The notes under the pieces: model-generated | The model's input: the letters and a program-made list of their open reading frames with translations, nothing else | The model's database searches: none | What the model was told of the DNA's origin: nothing | Source of the DNA: Aureimonas sp. Leaf427 | Lineage (GTDB): Bacteria > Pseudomonadota > Alphaproteobacteria > Rhizobiales > Rhizobiaceae | DNA: 64,000 nt | Assembly: GCF_001425485.1 (NCBI RefSeq) | Contig: NZ_LMQW01000002.1 | Location: forward strand, 506-64,505 | Direction of reading: 5' to 3' | Made by a program: the position numbers and the translations under genes | Part shown: positions 51,009 through 59,663 of the stretch, one piece after another | How the letters are laid out: the number at the start of each line of letters is the position of its first letter | Numbering within the stretch: position 1 is the first letter of the stretch

Positions 51009-51961
51009 GGCGTCACCTCCTCGATCTCGACGAGACCGGCGAGAACCTCGATATCCTCCAGCCGTCCCGTGCCGCGACCGGCCCGCGTGACGTTCATCGC
51101 GCCGGCGGCCGTGGCGAGGCGCAGGGCGTCGGGCCCGTCCAGACCAAGCGAGGTCGCGACCGCCAGCGCCGCCGTCATGGAATCGCCGGCGCCCGTGTGG
51201 TCGCGGGGATGGACCTGCGGACCGCGTGCCTCGAAGAAGCGGTCGCCGTATCGCGCGAGCGAGCCGGCCCCGGCGCGCGAGACCACGATATTGTCCGCCC
51301 GGCCGCGCAGCCGCTCCATGGCTTTCAGGATTTCCTCGCGGCTGTCGTCCTCCGCGATCCCGGCTTCCTGCAGCTCCTCGTGGCTGACCTTCAGCACGGT
51401 CAGCCCGCCTTCGACCGCTTCGAGGAGCGGGCCGGCGATATCGGCGACGACCTTCACCGAATTGGCGCCGAGATCCTTGGCAATGCGCGTGTAGAAGTCG
51501 AAGGGCACCACCTGCTCCGGCGGCAGGCCGGTCAGGACCACCGTGCCGCAGCGCAGGGATTCGGCGAGGATGGCGTTGTAGAGATCGTCGGTCTCGTGGC
51601 GGTCGAGACTGTGCGGCGGGACGGTCGCGATGCGTTCGCGCGTGCCCTCGCGGCGGTCGTCGACATAGGAGCCGTTGGCGCCCCGGACCGCGACGGCGCG
51701 AAGCTCGATCCCCTCGGCCGCCACCAGCGCCTCCAGAACCGTCCGCGCCTCGCCGCCGAAGGGGCCGACGAGTCTCGCCCGGCCGCCGAGGCCGAGGATC
51801 ATGCGCGCCACCCAGATGGCCTGGCCGCCCGCGTGGAAATACATGTCGTCGGCGCCGTTCGTGTGCCGCTCGATCGTGACGGTGAGGAGCGGCCAGGGCG
51901 CGAAGACGCAGATGCCGCCGTCCTGCGGCGGGGAGGAGGGAAGGTGGATCGGTGGCGACAT
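51005..51961 (-). CDS. PfkB-family sugar kinase
   Basis: 318 aa from the ATG at 51961, preceded by GGAAG; an ATG at 51979 has no ribosome site. Ribokinase fold: AGGQAIWVARMILGLGGRARLVGPFGGEA near residue 45, VLTGLPPE and the catalytic loop HTGAGDSMTAALAVA near 260. The usual DTTGAGD reads DHTGAGD, keeping the catalytic Asp. It resembles 1-phosphofructokinase/tagatose-6-phosphate kinase relatives. Translationally coupled to the inositol-phosphatase-like gene. Confidence 0.87.
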   Translation of the reverse strand: MSPPIHLPSSPPQDGGICVFAPWPLLTVTIERHTNGADDMYFHAGGQAIWVARMILGLGGRARLVGPFGGEARTVLEALVAAEGIELRAVAVRGANGSYVDDRREGTRERIATVPPHSLDRHETDDLYNAILAESLRCGTVVLTGLPPEQVVPFDFYTRIAKDLGANSVKVVADIAGPLLEAVEGGLTVLKVSHEELQEAGIAEDDSREEILKAMERLRGRADNIVVSRAGAGSLARYGDRFFEARGPQVHPRDHTGAGDSMTAALAVATSLGLDGPDALRLATAAGAMNVTRAGRGTGRLEDIEVLAGLVEIEEVTP

Positions 51962-52078
51962 GAGGCTTCCACGGTTCATCGGATCGATGGTTCGCGAGCC
52001 TAACGTTTCGATCCCCGCCTCCGCTCCCGGCGGGACCGCCTTTCCTCGGGGAGCGGCGTCGCGCCCCGGGAGGGATCA

Positions 52079-52114
52079 CCCGAAAGGCCCCGCGCATCCG
52101 CGGGGCCTTTCGGG
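52079..52114 (-). terminator. Sixteen-bp perfect hairpin terminator after the SsuA-like gene
   Basis: CCCGAAAGGCCCCGCG (52079-52094) pairs fully with 52099-52114 around a CATC loop, 8 bp after the SsuA-like stop. The tail has no U-run, but the stem is very stable, so it should separate this gene from the kinase operon downstream. Confidence 0.75.
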
Positions 52115-52122
52115 GCGGGCCT

Positions 52123-53079
52123 TCAGCTGGCGGGTGCGGTCCAGACGACGTCGGAGACCTTGATCGGCGCCGGGATGAGGCCGAGCTTGGCGAAGCGGTC
52201 GGCGACCTTCTGCTGGCTGGCGACGAGATCGGGCGTCACGGGCGTCACCGTGAACTCGCCGCGCTCGGCCGTCCGCTCCTGCACGGCCACGGGCACGCCG
52301 GTCGCCTCCGACAAAGCCTCGGCCACCTTGTCGCGGTTCGCCTCCGCCCAGGCGCCGGCTTGCCCGAGCGCGCCGATCGCCTGGGTGACGATCTCGGGAT
52401 GGGCCTTGGTGAAGGTGCCGTTGGCGAGGAAGTAGGAGCCGGTCTTGTCGAGGATCTCCGGCCCGGTCGCGAGGATGCGCGCCCCCCAGTTCAGCTCCGC
52501 TCCCGCATAGAACGGGTCCCAGATCGACCAGGCGTCGACCGCGCCGGTGGAGAAGGCGGCGCCCGCATCGGCGGGGCTGAGATAGACCGGCGTCACGTCG
52601 TCATAAGAGAGGCCGACCTTTTCCAGGGCGGCGATCGCGACATTGTGGGCGCTGGAGCCCTTGGTGAAGGCGAGCTTGTGGCCCTTCAGATCGGCCAGCG
52701 TCTTCAGCTCGCTGTCCTTCTGGACGAGGATCGCGCTGTTGCGGCCCTTGGAGGGGAGGGCGGCGACGTAGAGGAGATCGGCGCCGGCGGCCTGGGCGAA
52801 GATCGGCGGGCTGTCGCCGGTCGTGCCGAAGTCGATCGAGCCGACGTTCAGCGCCTCGAGCAGCGGCGGCCCCGCCTGGAACTCGATCCAGTTGACCTTG
52901 ATGCCCTCGTCGGCGAGCGCCTTCTCGATCAGCTGCTGCTGCCGGGCGACGACGAGGACGCCGTTCTTCTGGAAGCCGACATTGAACTCCTTCAGCGGCT
53001 CAGCCTTGGCCGGCGCGCCGAGCGAGAGGGCGAGCGCGAAGACCGCGGTTGCGGCGGCGAGACGGAATCGGAACGACAT
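52123..53079 (-). CDS. Periplasmic sulfonate-binding protein (SsuA-like)
   Basis: 318 aa. Signal peptide RLAAATAVFALALSLGAPAKA; the mature protein starts with EPLKEFNVGFQKNG. Aliphatic sulfonate binding family: FQAGPPLLEALNVGSIDFGTTGDSPPIFAQAAGADLLYVA (split by conserved turns) and KGSSAHNVAIAALEKVGL. It imports organosulfur compounds under sulfur limitation. The usual ssuB, ssuC and ssuD genes are not adjacent. A hairpin terminator follows, so it is expressed without the genes to its left. Confidence 0.9.
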   Translation of the reverse strand: MSFRFRLAAATAVFALALSLGAPAKAEPLKEFNVGFQKNGVLVVARQQQLIEKALADEGIKVNWIEFQAGPPLLEALNVGSIDFGTTGDSPPIFAQAAGADLLYVAALPSKGRNSAILVQKDSELKTLADLKGHKLAFTKGSSAHNVAIAALEKVGLSYDDVTPVYLSPADAGAAFSTGAVDAWSIWDPFYAGAELNWGARILATGPEILDKTGSYFLANGTFTKAHPEIVTQAIGALGQAGAWAEANRDKVAEALSEATGVPVAVQERTAERGEFTVTPVTPDLVASQQKVADRFAKLGLIPAPIKVSDVVWTAPAS

Positions 53080-53177
53080 CGAAATGTCCTCATGGCTTCG
53101 CCGGTCCGCTCGGGCGGAGCGGCGGCTTCGGGTTGGGATCGGGTCGGTTTTCAGAAAAAGGGCGGCGGGCGGTGCCG

Positions 53178-53351
53178 TCAGCCGGCGCCGGAGGCATGGC
53201 CGAAGCCCGACAGGGCCTCGGCGAAGAGACGGTCGCCGGACACGGCGGGCTTTGGATCACGGGCTTTCGCCCTGGCGCCGACGAGAGCCTCGATCGCGTC
53301 GAGACGCAGGAGACGCAGGAAGCGCGCCGGGCGGCGGAGGAGTTCGAGCAT
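53178..53351 (-). CDS. Possible small protein upstream of the SsuA-like gene
   Basis: 57 codons from ATG at 53351, preceded by GGAAAGG. The product is basic at the start (MLELLRRPARFLRLLRLDA) and ends SGFGHASGAG; its third positions are GC-rich like the neighbouring genes. It lies 98 bp before ssuA on the same strand and could be a small protein or a leader peptide. No family is recognised. Confidence 0.42.
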   Translation of the reverse strand: MLELLRRPARFLRLLRLDAIEALVGARAKARDPKPAVSGDRLFAEALSGFGHASGAG

Positions 53352-53617
53352 GGCCTTGGCCTTTCCGGTCGGATGGTCTGAGGCTGATGGCCCATCCTAC
53401 GATCAATCTACCGCCGCTGTAGAGTGATCCCGCGACCTGATTTGGCGCCGATGCGGGAACGATCTTCCTCCCGAGGGGCCTTGAGAGGATTTTTCGTCGG
53501 CCTCCGCGCCCGAGACCCCTCGCAAGTTCGGCCGGGATCATGCCCGCTCCGAGCGACATTCACAGCGGCCGGCGCACGGTCTACGGTCGGGCCATCGCTT
53601 GCTCACGGGATGCCCCG

Positions 53618-54727
53618 ATGCCCTCCTCCCTCCTCGGCCGGCTCGGCCTGTCGCTTCCCCTGATCCAGGCGCCGATGGCCGGGGTCTCGACGCCGGCGCT
53701 GGCGGCGGCCGTGTCGAATGCCGGCGCTCTCGGCTCGCTCGGCATCGGGGCGAGCGATGCGGCGGGGGCGCGGGCGATGATCGAGGACCTGCGCTCGCGC
53801 ACCGATCGCGCCTTCCAGGTCAATCTCTTCGTCCACGCGCGTGCCGAGGCCGACCCGGCGCGGGAGGCGGCCTGGCTCGGCGCGCTGGCGCCGGTTTTCG
53901 CGGAGTTCGAGGCCGAGCCGCCCCCGGCGCTCCGCACGATCTATCGCAGCTTCGCCGAGGATGCCGAGATGCTGGCGCTCCTCCTGGAGCTCGCGCCGCC
54001 CGTCGTCAGCTTCCATTTCGGCCTGCCCCCGCAGGAGGCGATCGCGGCGCTGAAGGCGCGGGGCGTCTGTCTCATGGCGACCGCGACGAGCCTTGCGGAG
54101 GCGCGGGCGATCGAGGCCGCCGGGATCGACGCCGTCGTGGCGCAGGGGATCGAGGCCGGCGGCCATCGCGGCATGTTCGATCCGCAGGCACCCGACGACG
54201 CGCTGGGCACGATGGCCCTGACGCGCCTTCTCGTGCGCAGCACCGGCCTTCCGGTCGTCGCGGCCGGCGGCATCATGGACGGGGCGGGCATCGCGGCGGC
54301 GCTCGATCTCGGCGCGGCCGCAGCCCAGCTCGGCACCGCCTTCATCGCCTGCCCCGAATCCTCGGCGGACGCGGCCTACCGGTCGGCACTCGCCGGCCCC
54401 GGCGCCCATCACACGGTTCTGACGCCGCTCGTCTCCGGGCGGCTCGCCCGCTCGCTCGCCAACCGCTTCACCGCGCTGGCCCCGATGCTCGCGGGCTACG
54501 CGACGCCGGACTATCCGCGCGCCTACGATGCCGGCAAGGCGCTCCATGCGGTGGCCAAGGCGAAGGGCGAGCCCGGTTTCGGCGCGCAATGGGCGGGCCA
54601 GGGCGCGCCGCTCGCCCGCGCCATGCCGGCGGCGGCCCTCGTGGAGACGCTGCGCGCGGAGCTTCTCGCCTGCCGCGGCCGGCGGGACGGCGAGGCGCCG
54701 GACCCGGTGGCGGCGAGCTTTCCATAG
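53618..54727 (+). CDS. Nitronate monooxygenase (2-nitropropane dioxygenase family)
   Basis: 369 aa from the ATG at 53618. FMN-dependent TIM-barrel enzyme that detoxifies alkyl nitronates such as propionate 3-nitronate. Motifs: [30 protein letters not shown] split at the flavin loop, [23 protein letters not shown] with the catalytic His, and [17 protein letters not shown] with phosphate-binding GTAF. Monocistronic. The 266-bp gap 53352-53617 holds only the divergent promoters. Confidence 0.92.
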   Translation: MPSSLLGRLGLSLPLIQAPMAGVSTPALAAAVSNAGALGSLGIGASDAAGARAMIEDLRSRTDRAFQVNLFVHARAEADPAREAAWLGALAPVFAEFEAEPPPALRTIYRSFAEDAEMLALLLELAPPVVSFHFGLPPQEAIAALKARGVCLMATATSLAEARAIEAAGIDAVVAQGIEAGGHRGMFDPQAPDDALGTMALTRLLVRSTGLPVVAAGGIMDGAGIAAALDLGAAAAQLGTAFIACPESSADAAYRSALAGPGAHHTVLTPLVSGRLARSLANRFTALAPMLAGYATPDYPRAYDAGKALHAVAKAKGEPGFGAQWAGQGAPLARAMPAAALVETLRAELLACRGRRDGEAPDPVAASFP

Positions 54728-54838
54728 GCCGCACGGCTTGACCCGCGCCGCGCCTTCGCCGCATCAGTCGCGGCAAGAGCGAAGAGAGAACCGACGGAAC
54801 CGTATATGGGCGGGCCGGGCGGGCGAGGAGTTGCGGGA

Positions 54839-55165
54839 ATGGCGCGCAAGATCAGGGATGCCAGCTGGCTGACGGAGGAGACGGCGGAGGCGGCGCCGGC
54901 CGAGCCCTGCTGGCTTTGCGGGCGGCCGCTCGGCAAGACCGTCGACCGGTTCCATCCGATCCCGAAAAGCCGGGGCGGGCGCGACACCGTTCCCGTCCAT
55001 CCCATCTGCCGCGAGACGATCGACGCCAATTTCTCGGCGAGCGAACTCGTGCGCCACGCGCAGAACGACATTCCCCTCACCGACAACGAGACCGTCGCGC
55101 GCTTCGTGAAATGGGTCTCCGGCAAGCCCGCCGACTTCCACTCCGCGACGAAGGCGGGGCGCTAG
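54839..55165 (+). CDS. Small HNH-like zinc protein
   Basis: 108 aa from the ATG at 54839 (GGAG upstream). An HNH/zinc-finger-like core, CWLCGRPLG...DRFHPIPKSRGGRDTVPVHPICRETIDANFS, has a CxxC pair, a conserved His and a second Cys. It resembles bacterial HNH-type domains, but the second CxxC is incomplete, so nuclease activity is uncertain. Confidence 0.72.
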   Translation: MARKIRDASWLTEETAEAAPAEPCWLCGRPLGKTVDRFHPIPKSRGGRDTVPVHPICRETIDANFSASELVRHAQNDIPLTDNETVARFVKWVSGKPADFHSATKAGR

Positions 55166-55272
55166 AGGCCGGGGCGGCTCGCGCCGAGACCGGGCAGGGG
55201 CCCGAGCCGCACCTTGCGTTCGGCGCGCGGATGGACGCAGCGTCTCGCCGAGACGAAGAGACGGGGACGGAC

Positions 55273-55566
55273 ATGACGAGACTGCGCAGCGGCTCACGGA
55301 TGGCGGGCGGCCCGATGGGCTTTCTCGTCGCGGCCGAAACGACGATCGGCGGCAAGATCACGCTGCCGCCCGACCGCTATCTCGGCACGGTCGCCTGGAA
55401 GGAGACGCTGGGGCGGGCGGGCTTCGAGCGGGGCAAGAAGCGCTACAAGCTGGAGCTTCCCGCCGAGGACGCCATGCGCTGGGGCGGCGATCCCGTGACC
55501 GGCGGCCCCACCTGCCTCATCGACATCACCGACGAGGTCGCCTCCGGCGAGATCAAGACGCTCTGA
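55273..55566 (+). CDS. Small conserved-looking protein of unknown function
   Basis: 97 aa from the ATG at 55273; internal ATGs at codons 10 and 15 are possible starts. The main segment is FLVAAETTIGGKITLPPDRYLGTVAWKETLGRAGFERGKKRYKLELPAEDAMRWGGDPVTGGPTCLIDITDE broken by a short loop, ending GEIKTL. Codon use matches the neighbours. Possibly cotranscribed with the HNH-like gene 107 bp upstream. Confidence 0.6.
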   Translation: MTRLRSGSRMAGGPMGFLVAAETTIGGKITLPPDRYLGTVAWKETLGRAGFERGKKRYKLELPAEDAMRWGGDPVTGGPTCLIDITDEVASGEIKTL

Positions 55567-55614
55567 CGGACGGCCTGCCCCTCCGGGGCATGACCATACC
55601 AAACCTCGTCATGC

Positions 55615-56478
55615 TTAGCTGAAGAGCGTCTCGCCGCCCCGGCGGCAGGCCGCGATCTCGGCGGCGTCGGGCCTTCGGCGGACCGCGATGGCGCGGCTGT
55701 CCTCGTTCCAGCCGATCAGGCCGGCATCGCGGAACTGGCCGAGCCAGTAGGTCATGCACCAGCGGCCGTGGCGCTCGTGAAACAGAGCGGCGTTGCGAAG
55801 GATCGCGTCGAACTGGTGCAGCGGCGGGATGGAGACGGCGTGGTGCTGGTGGTAGCTGCGCGCGTGCGCCGTCCAGAAGAAGGGCAGGCCGGAGGCGGAG
55901 AGGCGTACGGCGAAATCGGTCTCCTCGCCACCATAGCCGGCGAAGGCCTCGTCCATGCCGCCGATGCCCAGATAGCGCCGCTTCGGCAGGGCGAAGGAGA
56001 GGCCCCAGAGTTCGCCCGCATCCATCTCGCGCCGGACGCCCCGATCCGGCACGGCGGGCTTGGACGGATGGACCCGGCCGAGCCGGTCGAGCCTGTCATA
56101 GTCGAGCACCGGTCCGACCGCGCCTTCCGGCAGGTAGAGAACCTCGCCGAGGAAGAGCCCCTCGCGCTCGGCGGCGGCTCCCGCATAGGCCTCGACGAGG
56201 CTCGGCGAGGCGATGCAGTCGACGTCGAGGAAGACGAGAAGATCGCTTTGCGCCGCCTCCGCCGCGCGGTTTCGGGCGGCCGCGAGCGGCATCGGCTCGC
56301 CCGCCACGTGGATGTGGCGCACGGGGCAGCCGGGATCGGGCAGCGCTTCCTCGCGCGTCTCCTGCATCCAGGCGATCACGAGTTCGGCCGGGCGCCGGGT
56401 CTGCCGGGAGAGGCCGAGCATGAGATGGCGCAGATGGTCGCCGCGGCCCCGGACGAGCGTCAGGACACTGGCTTGCAT
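55615..56478 (-). CDS. Family 2 glycosyltransferase
   Basis: 287 aa GT-A fold enzyme: ASVLTLVRGRGDHLRHLMLGLSRQ at the N-terminus, nucleotide-sugar/metal site VFLDVDCIAS near residue 90, and a C-terminal galactosyltransferase-like segment AFAGYGGEETDFAVRLSASGLPF. Its start overlaps the end of the sucrose-phosphate-synthase-like gene by 19 nt, so the two are coupled. Confidence 0.88.
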   Translation of the reverse strand: MQASVLTLVRGRGDHLRHLMLGLSRQTRRPAELVIAWMQETREEALPDPGCPVRHIHVAGEPMPLAAARNRAAEAAQSDLLVFLDVDCIASPSLVEAYAGAAAEREGLFLGEVLYLPEGAVGPVLDYDRLDRLGRVHPSKPAVPDRGVRREMDAGELWGLSFALPKRRYLGIGGMDEAFAGYGGEETDFAVRLSASGLPFFWTAHARSYHQHHAVSIPPLHQFDAILRNAALFHERHGRWCMTYWLGQFRDAGLIGWNEDSRAIAVRRRPDAAEIAACRRGGETLFS

Positions 56479-58538
56479 GCCGCCGCCGCCAGAGCCCGTT
56501 CGCGAAAGTGGTGCACGCCCTCGATGATGCCGAGCGCATGGGTGCGGCGCGCGACGTAGGAATGCGAGAGCGCGGGCAGACCCGCCAGATCGTCGGAGAA
56601 ATTGGCGACGATGATCGCCTGGGGAATGGTGCGCAGCATCTCGATGTCGTTGCCGCTGTCTCCGGCGACGAAGACCGCGTCCTCGCCGAGCCCGTAATGC
56701 TTCCGCACGAAGGCGACGGCGGTGCCCTTGGAGGCGCGCAGGGGCAGGATGTCGAGATAGCGCCCGTGGCTGTGGATCACCGAGCAGCGCAGGCCCGCCA
56801 GCTCCAGCGCCGCCTGGATGCGGCGCACGGTGCCGGGGCTGCCGTCGCTGAAATAGCTCAGCTTGTGCGAGCGCTGCTCCAGCGGCGCCTGCGGCAGGAT
56901 GCCGGCCACCGTCGCCAGAGCCTCGCGCGCGGCCTCCCGGTTCCAGTTGCGCGAGACGACGGCGCGCCAGTCGCGGTCCTGGCTGTAGGTCGTGCCGTTG
57001 GCGTCGAGATGGTAGATTTCCGAGCCGACGGAGGTGATCATGACCTGCGGGCGCGGCGCGTCCTGCTGCTCCAGGATCGCCATCGCGCTGTGGAAGGAGC
57101 GCCCGGTCGCGACGCCGAAGGCGAGCCCGTCCTGTTCCTTGCGCCATTCGCCGAAGGTGCGGATCGCGTCGGAACAGCCGACCAGCGTGTTGTCGATGTC
57201 GCTGATGAGAAGCTGCTTCGGGTCCGCCGCCGGCGGCACGCGGTCGAGAAGCTGGCCGAGAAGGCCGTGATAGCGCCCGGCATGGCGCGTCCAGTCGTAG
57301 GCCCCGGCGGCCTTCGCGCCGGCCTTGGCGTAGCGATCCCAGAGCGCGGGATCGCCGAGAATGCGCAAGGCCGCCGCCACGAGCGCGTCGGGCGAACGCG
57401 GATCGACGAGAATGCCGTTGCCGCACATCTCGATAATGTCGTTGGGCCCGCCGGAATCGGTGGCGATCAGCGGCAGGCCGACGGCGGCGGCCTCCAGCAG
57501 CGTCAGGCCGAAGGGCTCGTTCAGCGCCGTGTTGACGAAGACGCCCCGGCGCTCGCGCGCATAGGCGTAGATCGCCGGCACCTCTTCCGGGCGATGGGTC
57601 TTCGGATAGGCGACGGAGCCGTAGAGATCGTAGCGGTCGATGAGATGGAGAAGCTCGCCCACCGTCTCGGCCATGTCGCCGTCGAGATCGGCATAGTCCT
57701 CGCGCGTGCCGGCCACGATCACGAGATTGGCGGCGCGGCGCAGGTCCGGCGAGGTGCCGAAGGCCGTGACGAGGGCGGCGAGGTTCTTCTTGCGCACGGG
57801 TCGGGCGAGCGCCAGGAGCGTCGGCTTGGACGAGTCGGTCAGGAAACGGTCGATCGAGGCGTCAACGTTCGGGCAGGTCCGCGCGCCGGCGAAGCGCTGG
57901 AGGTCGCTGCCCGGCGGCAGAATGCGGATATGGCCGGGCTCATAGGCCTCGTAGCCCGCCCACTGCACCTCCGCCTCGTCGCGCGAGGAGGCGATGACGA
58001 GCGAGGCGCGCGACAGGGCCGTCTCCTCGCTGGCGATCCGCTCGTCGAGCCCGGCGACACCGGCCGCATCGGCGCCGAGCGCCTCGCGCTTCACCCGGCC
58101 GAGCGAATGGGCGGTGAAGACGAAGGGAATGCCGAGCCGGTCCTCCACCATCGCCGCGACGACGGCGGCATCGGCATAATGGGCGTGGATGACGTCGGGG
58201 CGCCGGTCCTCGGCCTTTATGAAGGCGATCAGCGCCTCGGCGAAGCTGGGAACCTCGCCGTGCATCTCCTCCTTCTCCAGGTAGGAGGCCGAGCGCGTGT
58301 CCAGCCGGACGATCTCGATCTTCTCGCCCACCCTTTCGAAGGGCTCGGCATAGTCGCTGCCCAGGCGCCCTGAAAAGCGGCGGGTCGCGATGACGATGCG
58401 CCGCGTTGCCGCGTCGCGCGCCGAAGCCTCGACCAGATCGAGCAGGTATCGGATATGACCACCCGTATCGGCGGTGACGCCGTACTCGACGTTCCTGGCA
58501 CGAAGACAGCCCTGAAGAGCGATATGGAGCACGAACAT
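56460..58538 (-). CDS. Sucrose-phosphate synthase-like glycosyltransferase fused to a HAD (sucrose-phosphatase-like) domain
   Basis: 692 aa from the ATG at 58538 (GGAG upstream). Residues 1-460 are a GT4 enzyme of the SPS/sucrose synthase group: LQGCLRARNVEYGVTADTGGHIRYLLDLV, VIHAHYADAAVVA, FTAHSLGRVKREAL and the donor-site NEPFGLTLLEAAAVGLPLIATDSGGPNDII. From about 475 a HAD-IIB domain follows: LLISDIDNTLVG (catalytic Asp-x-Asp), ATGRSFHSA and GDSGNDIEML. Together they could make and dephosphorylate sucrose or a similar disaccharide (e.g. mannosylfructose). In Agrobacterium such functions are on separate genes; here they are one protein. Confidence 0.88.
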   Translation of the reverse strand: MFVLHIALQGCLRARNVEYGVTADTGGHIRYLLDLVEASARDAATRRIVIATRRFSGRLGSDYAEPFERVGEKIEIVRLDTRSASYLEKEEMHGEVPSFAEALIAFIKAEDRRPDVIHAHYADAAVVAAMVEDRLGIPFVFTAHSLGRVKREALGADAAGVAGLDERIASEETALSRASLVIASSRDEAEVQWAGYEAYEPGHIRILPPGSDLQRFAGARTCPNVDASIDRFLTDSSKPTLLALARPVRKKNLAALVTAFGTSPDLRRAANLVIVAGTREDYADLDGDMAETVGELLHLIDRYDLYGSVAYPKTHRPEEVPAIYAYARERRGVFVNTALNEPFGLTLLEAAAVGLPLIATDSGGPNDIIEMCGNGILVDPRSPDALVAAALRILGDPALWDRYAKAGAKAAGAYDWTRHAGRYHGLLGQLLDRVPPAADPKQLLISDIDNTLVGCSDAIRTFGEWRKEQDGLAFGVATGRSFHSAMAILEQQDAPRPQVMITSVGSEIYHLDANGTTYSQDRDWRAVVSRNWNREAAREALATVAGILPQAPLEQRSHKLSYFSDGSPGTVRRIQAALELAGLRCSVIHSHGRYLDILPLRASKGTAVAFVRKHYGLGEDAVFVAGDSGNDIEMLRTIPQAIIVANFSDDLAGLPALSHSYVARRTHALGIIEGVHHFRERALAAAACKPVS

Positions 58539-58589
58539 GCAGACTCCTGACACGGCTCGACGCGGCACCTTTGCGGCGGAACATCGGCC

Positions 58590-59663
58590 ATGACCGGCAG
58601 CTTTACGCCGCCGGACGGCAGTATTGTTCGCGTCGCTCAGGTCGCGCCTACAATCTTTCCCGTCCCGCCCGAAGATCACGGCGGCACGGAAAGAGTCATT
58701 CACGACCTGTCGGTCGCTCTCTTAAACCTGGGAGTCCAGGTAACGCTCTTCGCGCCGTCTGACAGTGCGACAGATGTAACACGCATCGGATCGCTGCCGA
58801 GTTTGGTTGGGCTGGAAAAGATCTATGGCCGTGTGCCGCCGTCGATTCCGGCCGTGCTGGAGGCCGCGCGCATGGAGGACCTGCGCCGGAACCTTCCCGC
58901 CTTCGACATCGTCCACTGCCACGGCGAGTTCTTCCACGCGGCGCTTCTCGGCGAGCGGCGGCGCCACAGCCTGACGACGATCCACTGGCGCGTCGACGAG
59001 CTCGACCGCGAGCTGTTCTTTCGGACCTTCCCCGACCTGCCGGTGGCGGCGATCTCGGCCTCGCAGGGCGCGCAGCTGCCCGCCTCCAATCTGGCCGGCA
59101 TGGTGCATCACGGGATCGAGCGCGACCGCTACCGCTTCTCGGCGGGGCCCTGCACCCATCTCGCCTTCATCGGCCGGATGACCGACCAGAAGCGGCCGGA
59201 CACCGCGATCCGCGTCGCGGCGGCGGCGGGCCGCGAGATCCGCCTCGCCGGCACGATCGACGTCGGCAACCCCCTCTACTTCGAGCGCGAGGTGCGCCCG
59301 CTCCTGTCGGAGAGCGCGGTCTATGTCGGCCCGCTCGGCGACCGCGCCAAGGGCGAGCTTCTGGCCGGCGCCGAGGCCCTGCTCTTTCCCGTGGACTGGC
59401 CGGAGCCCTTCGGCCTCGTGATGATCGAGGCCATGGCCTCGGGCACGCCGGTCATCGCCTGGGACCGCGGGTCGGTGTCCGAGGTGGTGGAGAACGGCGT
59501 CACCGGCTTCGTCGTGCGCTCGGAGGCCGAGGCGGTGGAGGCGATCGGCCGGCTCGGCTCGATCGACCGGGCGGGCGTGCGCCGCCGCTTCGAGGAGCGC
59601 TTCACCTCCGAGCGCATGGCGCGGGACTATCTCGCGCTCTACCGCCGGCTTCTGGAGGCCTGA
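58590..59663 (+). CDS. Family 4 glycosyltransferase
   Basis: 357 aa GT-B enzyme. N-terminal acceptor domain: VAQVAPTIFPVPPEDHGGTERVIHDLS, DIVHCHGEFFHAALLGE. C-terminal donor domain: AFIGRMTDQKRPDTAIRVA and the Glu-x7-Glu signature DWPEPFGLVMIEAMASGTPVIAWDRGSVSEVV. It diverges from the SPS-like gene with 51 bp between starts and is coupled to the next gene (TGATG). Confidence 0.9.
   Translation: MTGSFTPPDGSIVRVAQVAPTIFPVPPEDHGGTERVIHDLSVALLNLGVQVTLFAPSDSATDVTRIGSLPSLVGLEKIYGRVPPSIPAVLEAARMEDLRRNLPAFDIVHCHGEFFHAALLGERRRHSLTTIHWRVDELDRELFFRTFPDLPVAAISASQGAQLPASNLAGMVHHGIERDRYRFSAGPCTHLAFIGRMTDQKRPDTAIRVAAAAGREIRLAGTIDVGNPLYFEREVRPLLSESAVYVGPLGDRAKGELLAGAEALLFPVDWPEPFGLVMIEAMASGTPVIAWDRGSVSEVVENGVTGFVVRSEAEAVEAIGRLGSIDRAGVRRRFEERFTSERMARDYLALYRRLLEA

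Noticed and set aside
56508-58373. A 621-codon plus-strand frame over the SPS-like gene
   Set aside because: Shadow frame; the minus-strand product carries both enzyme domains.
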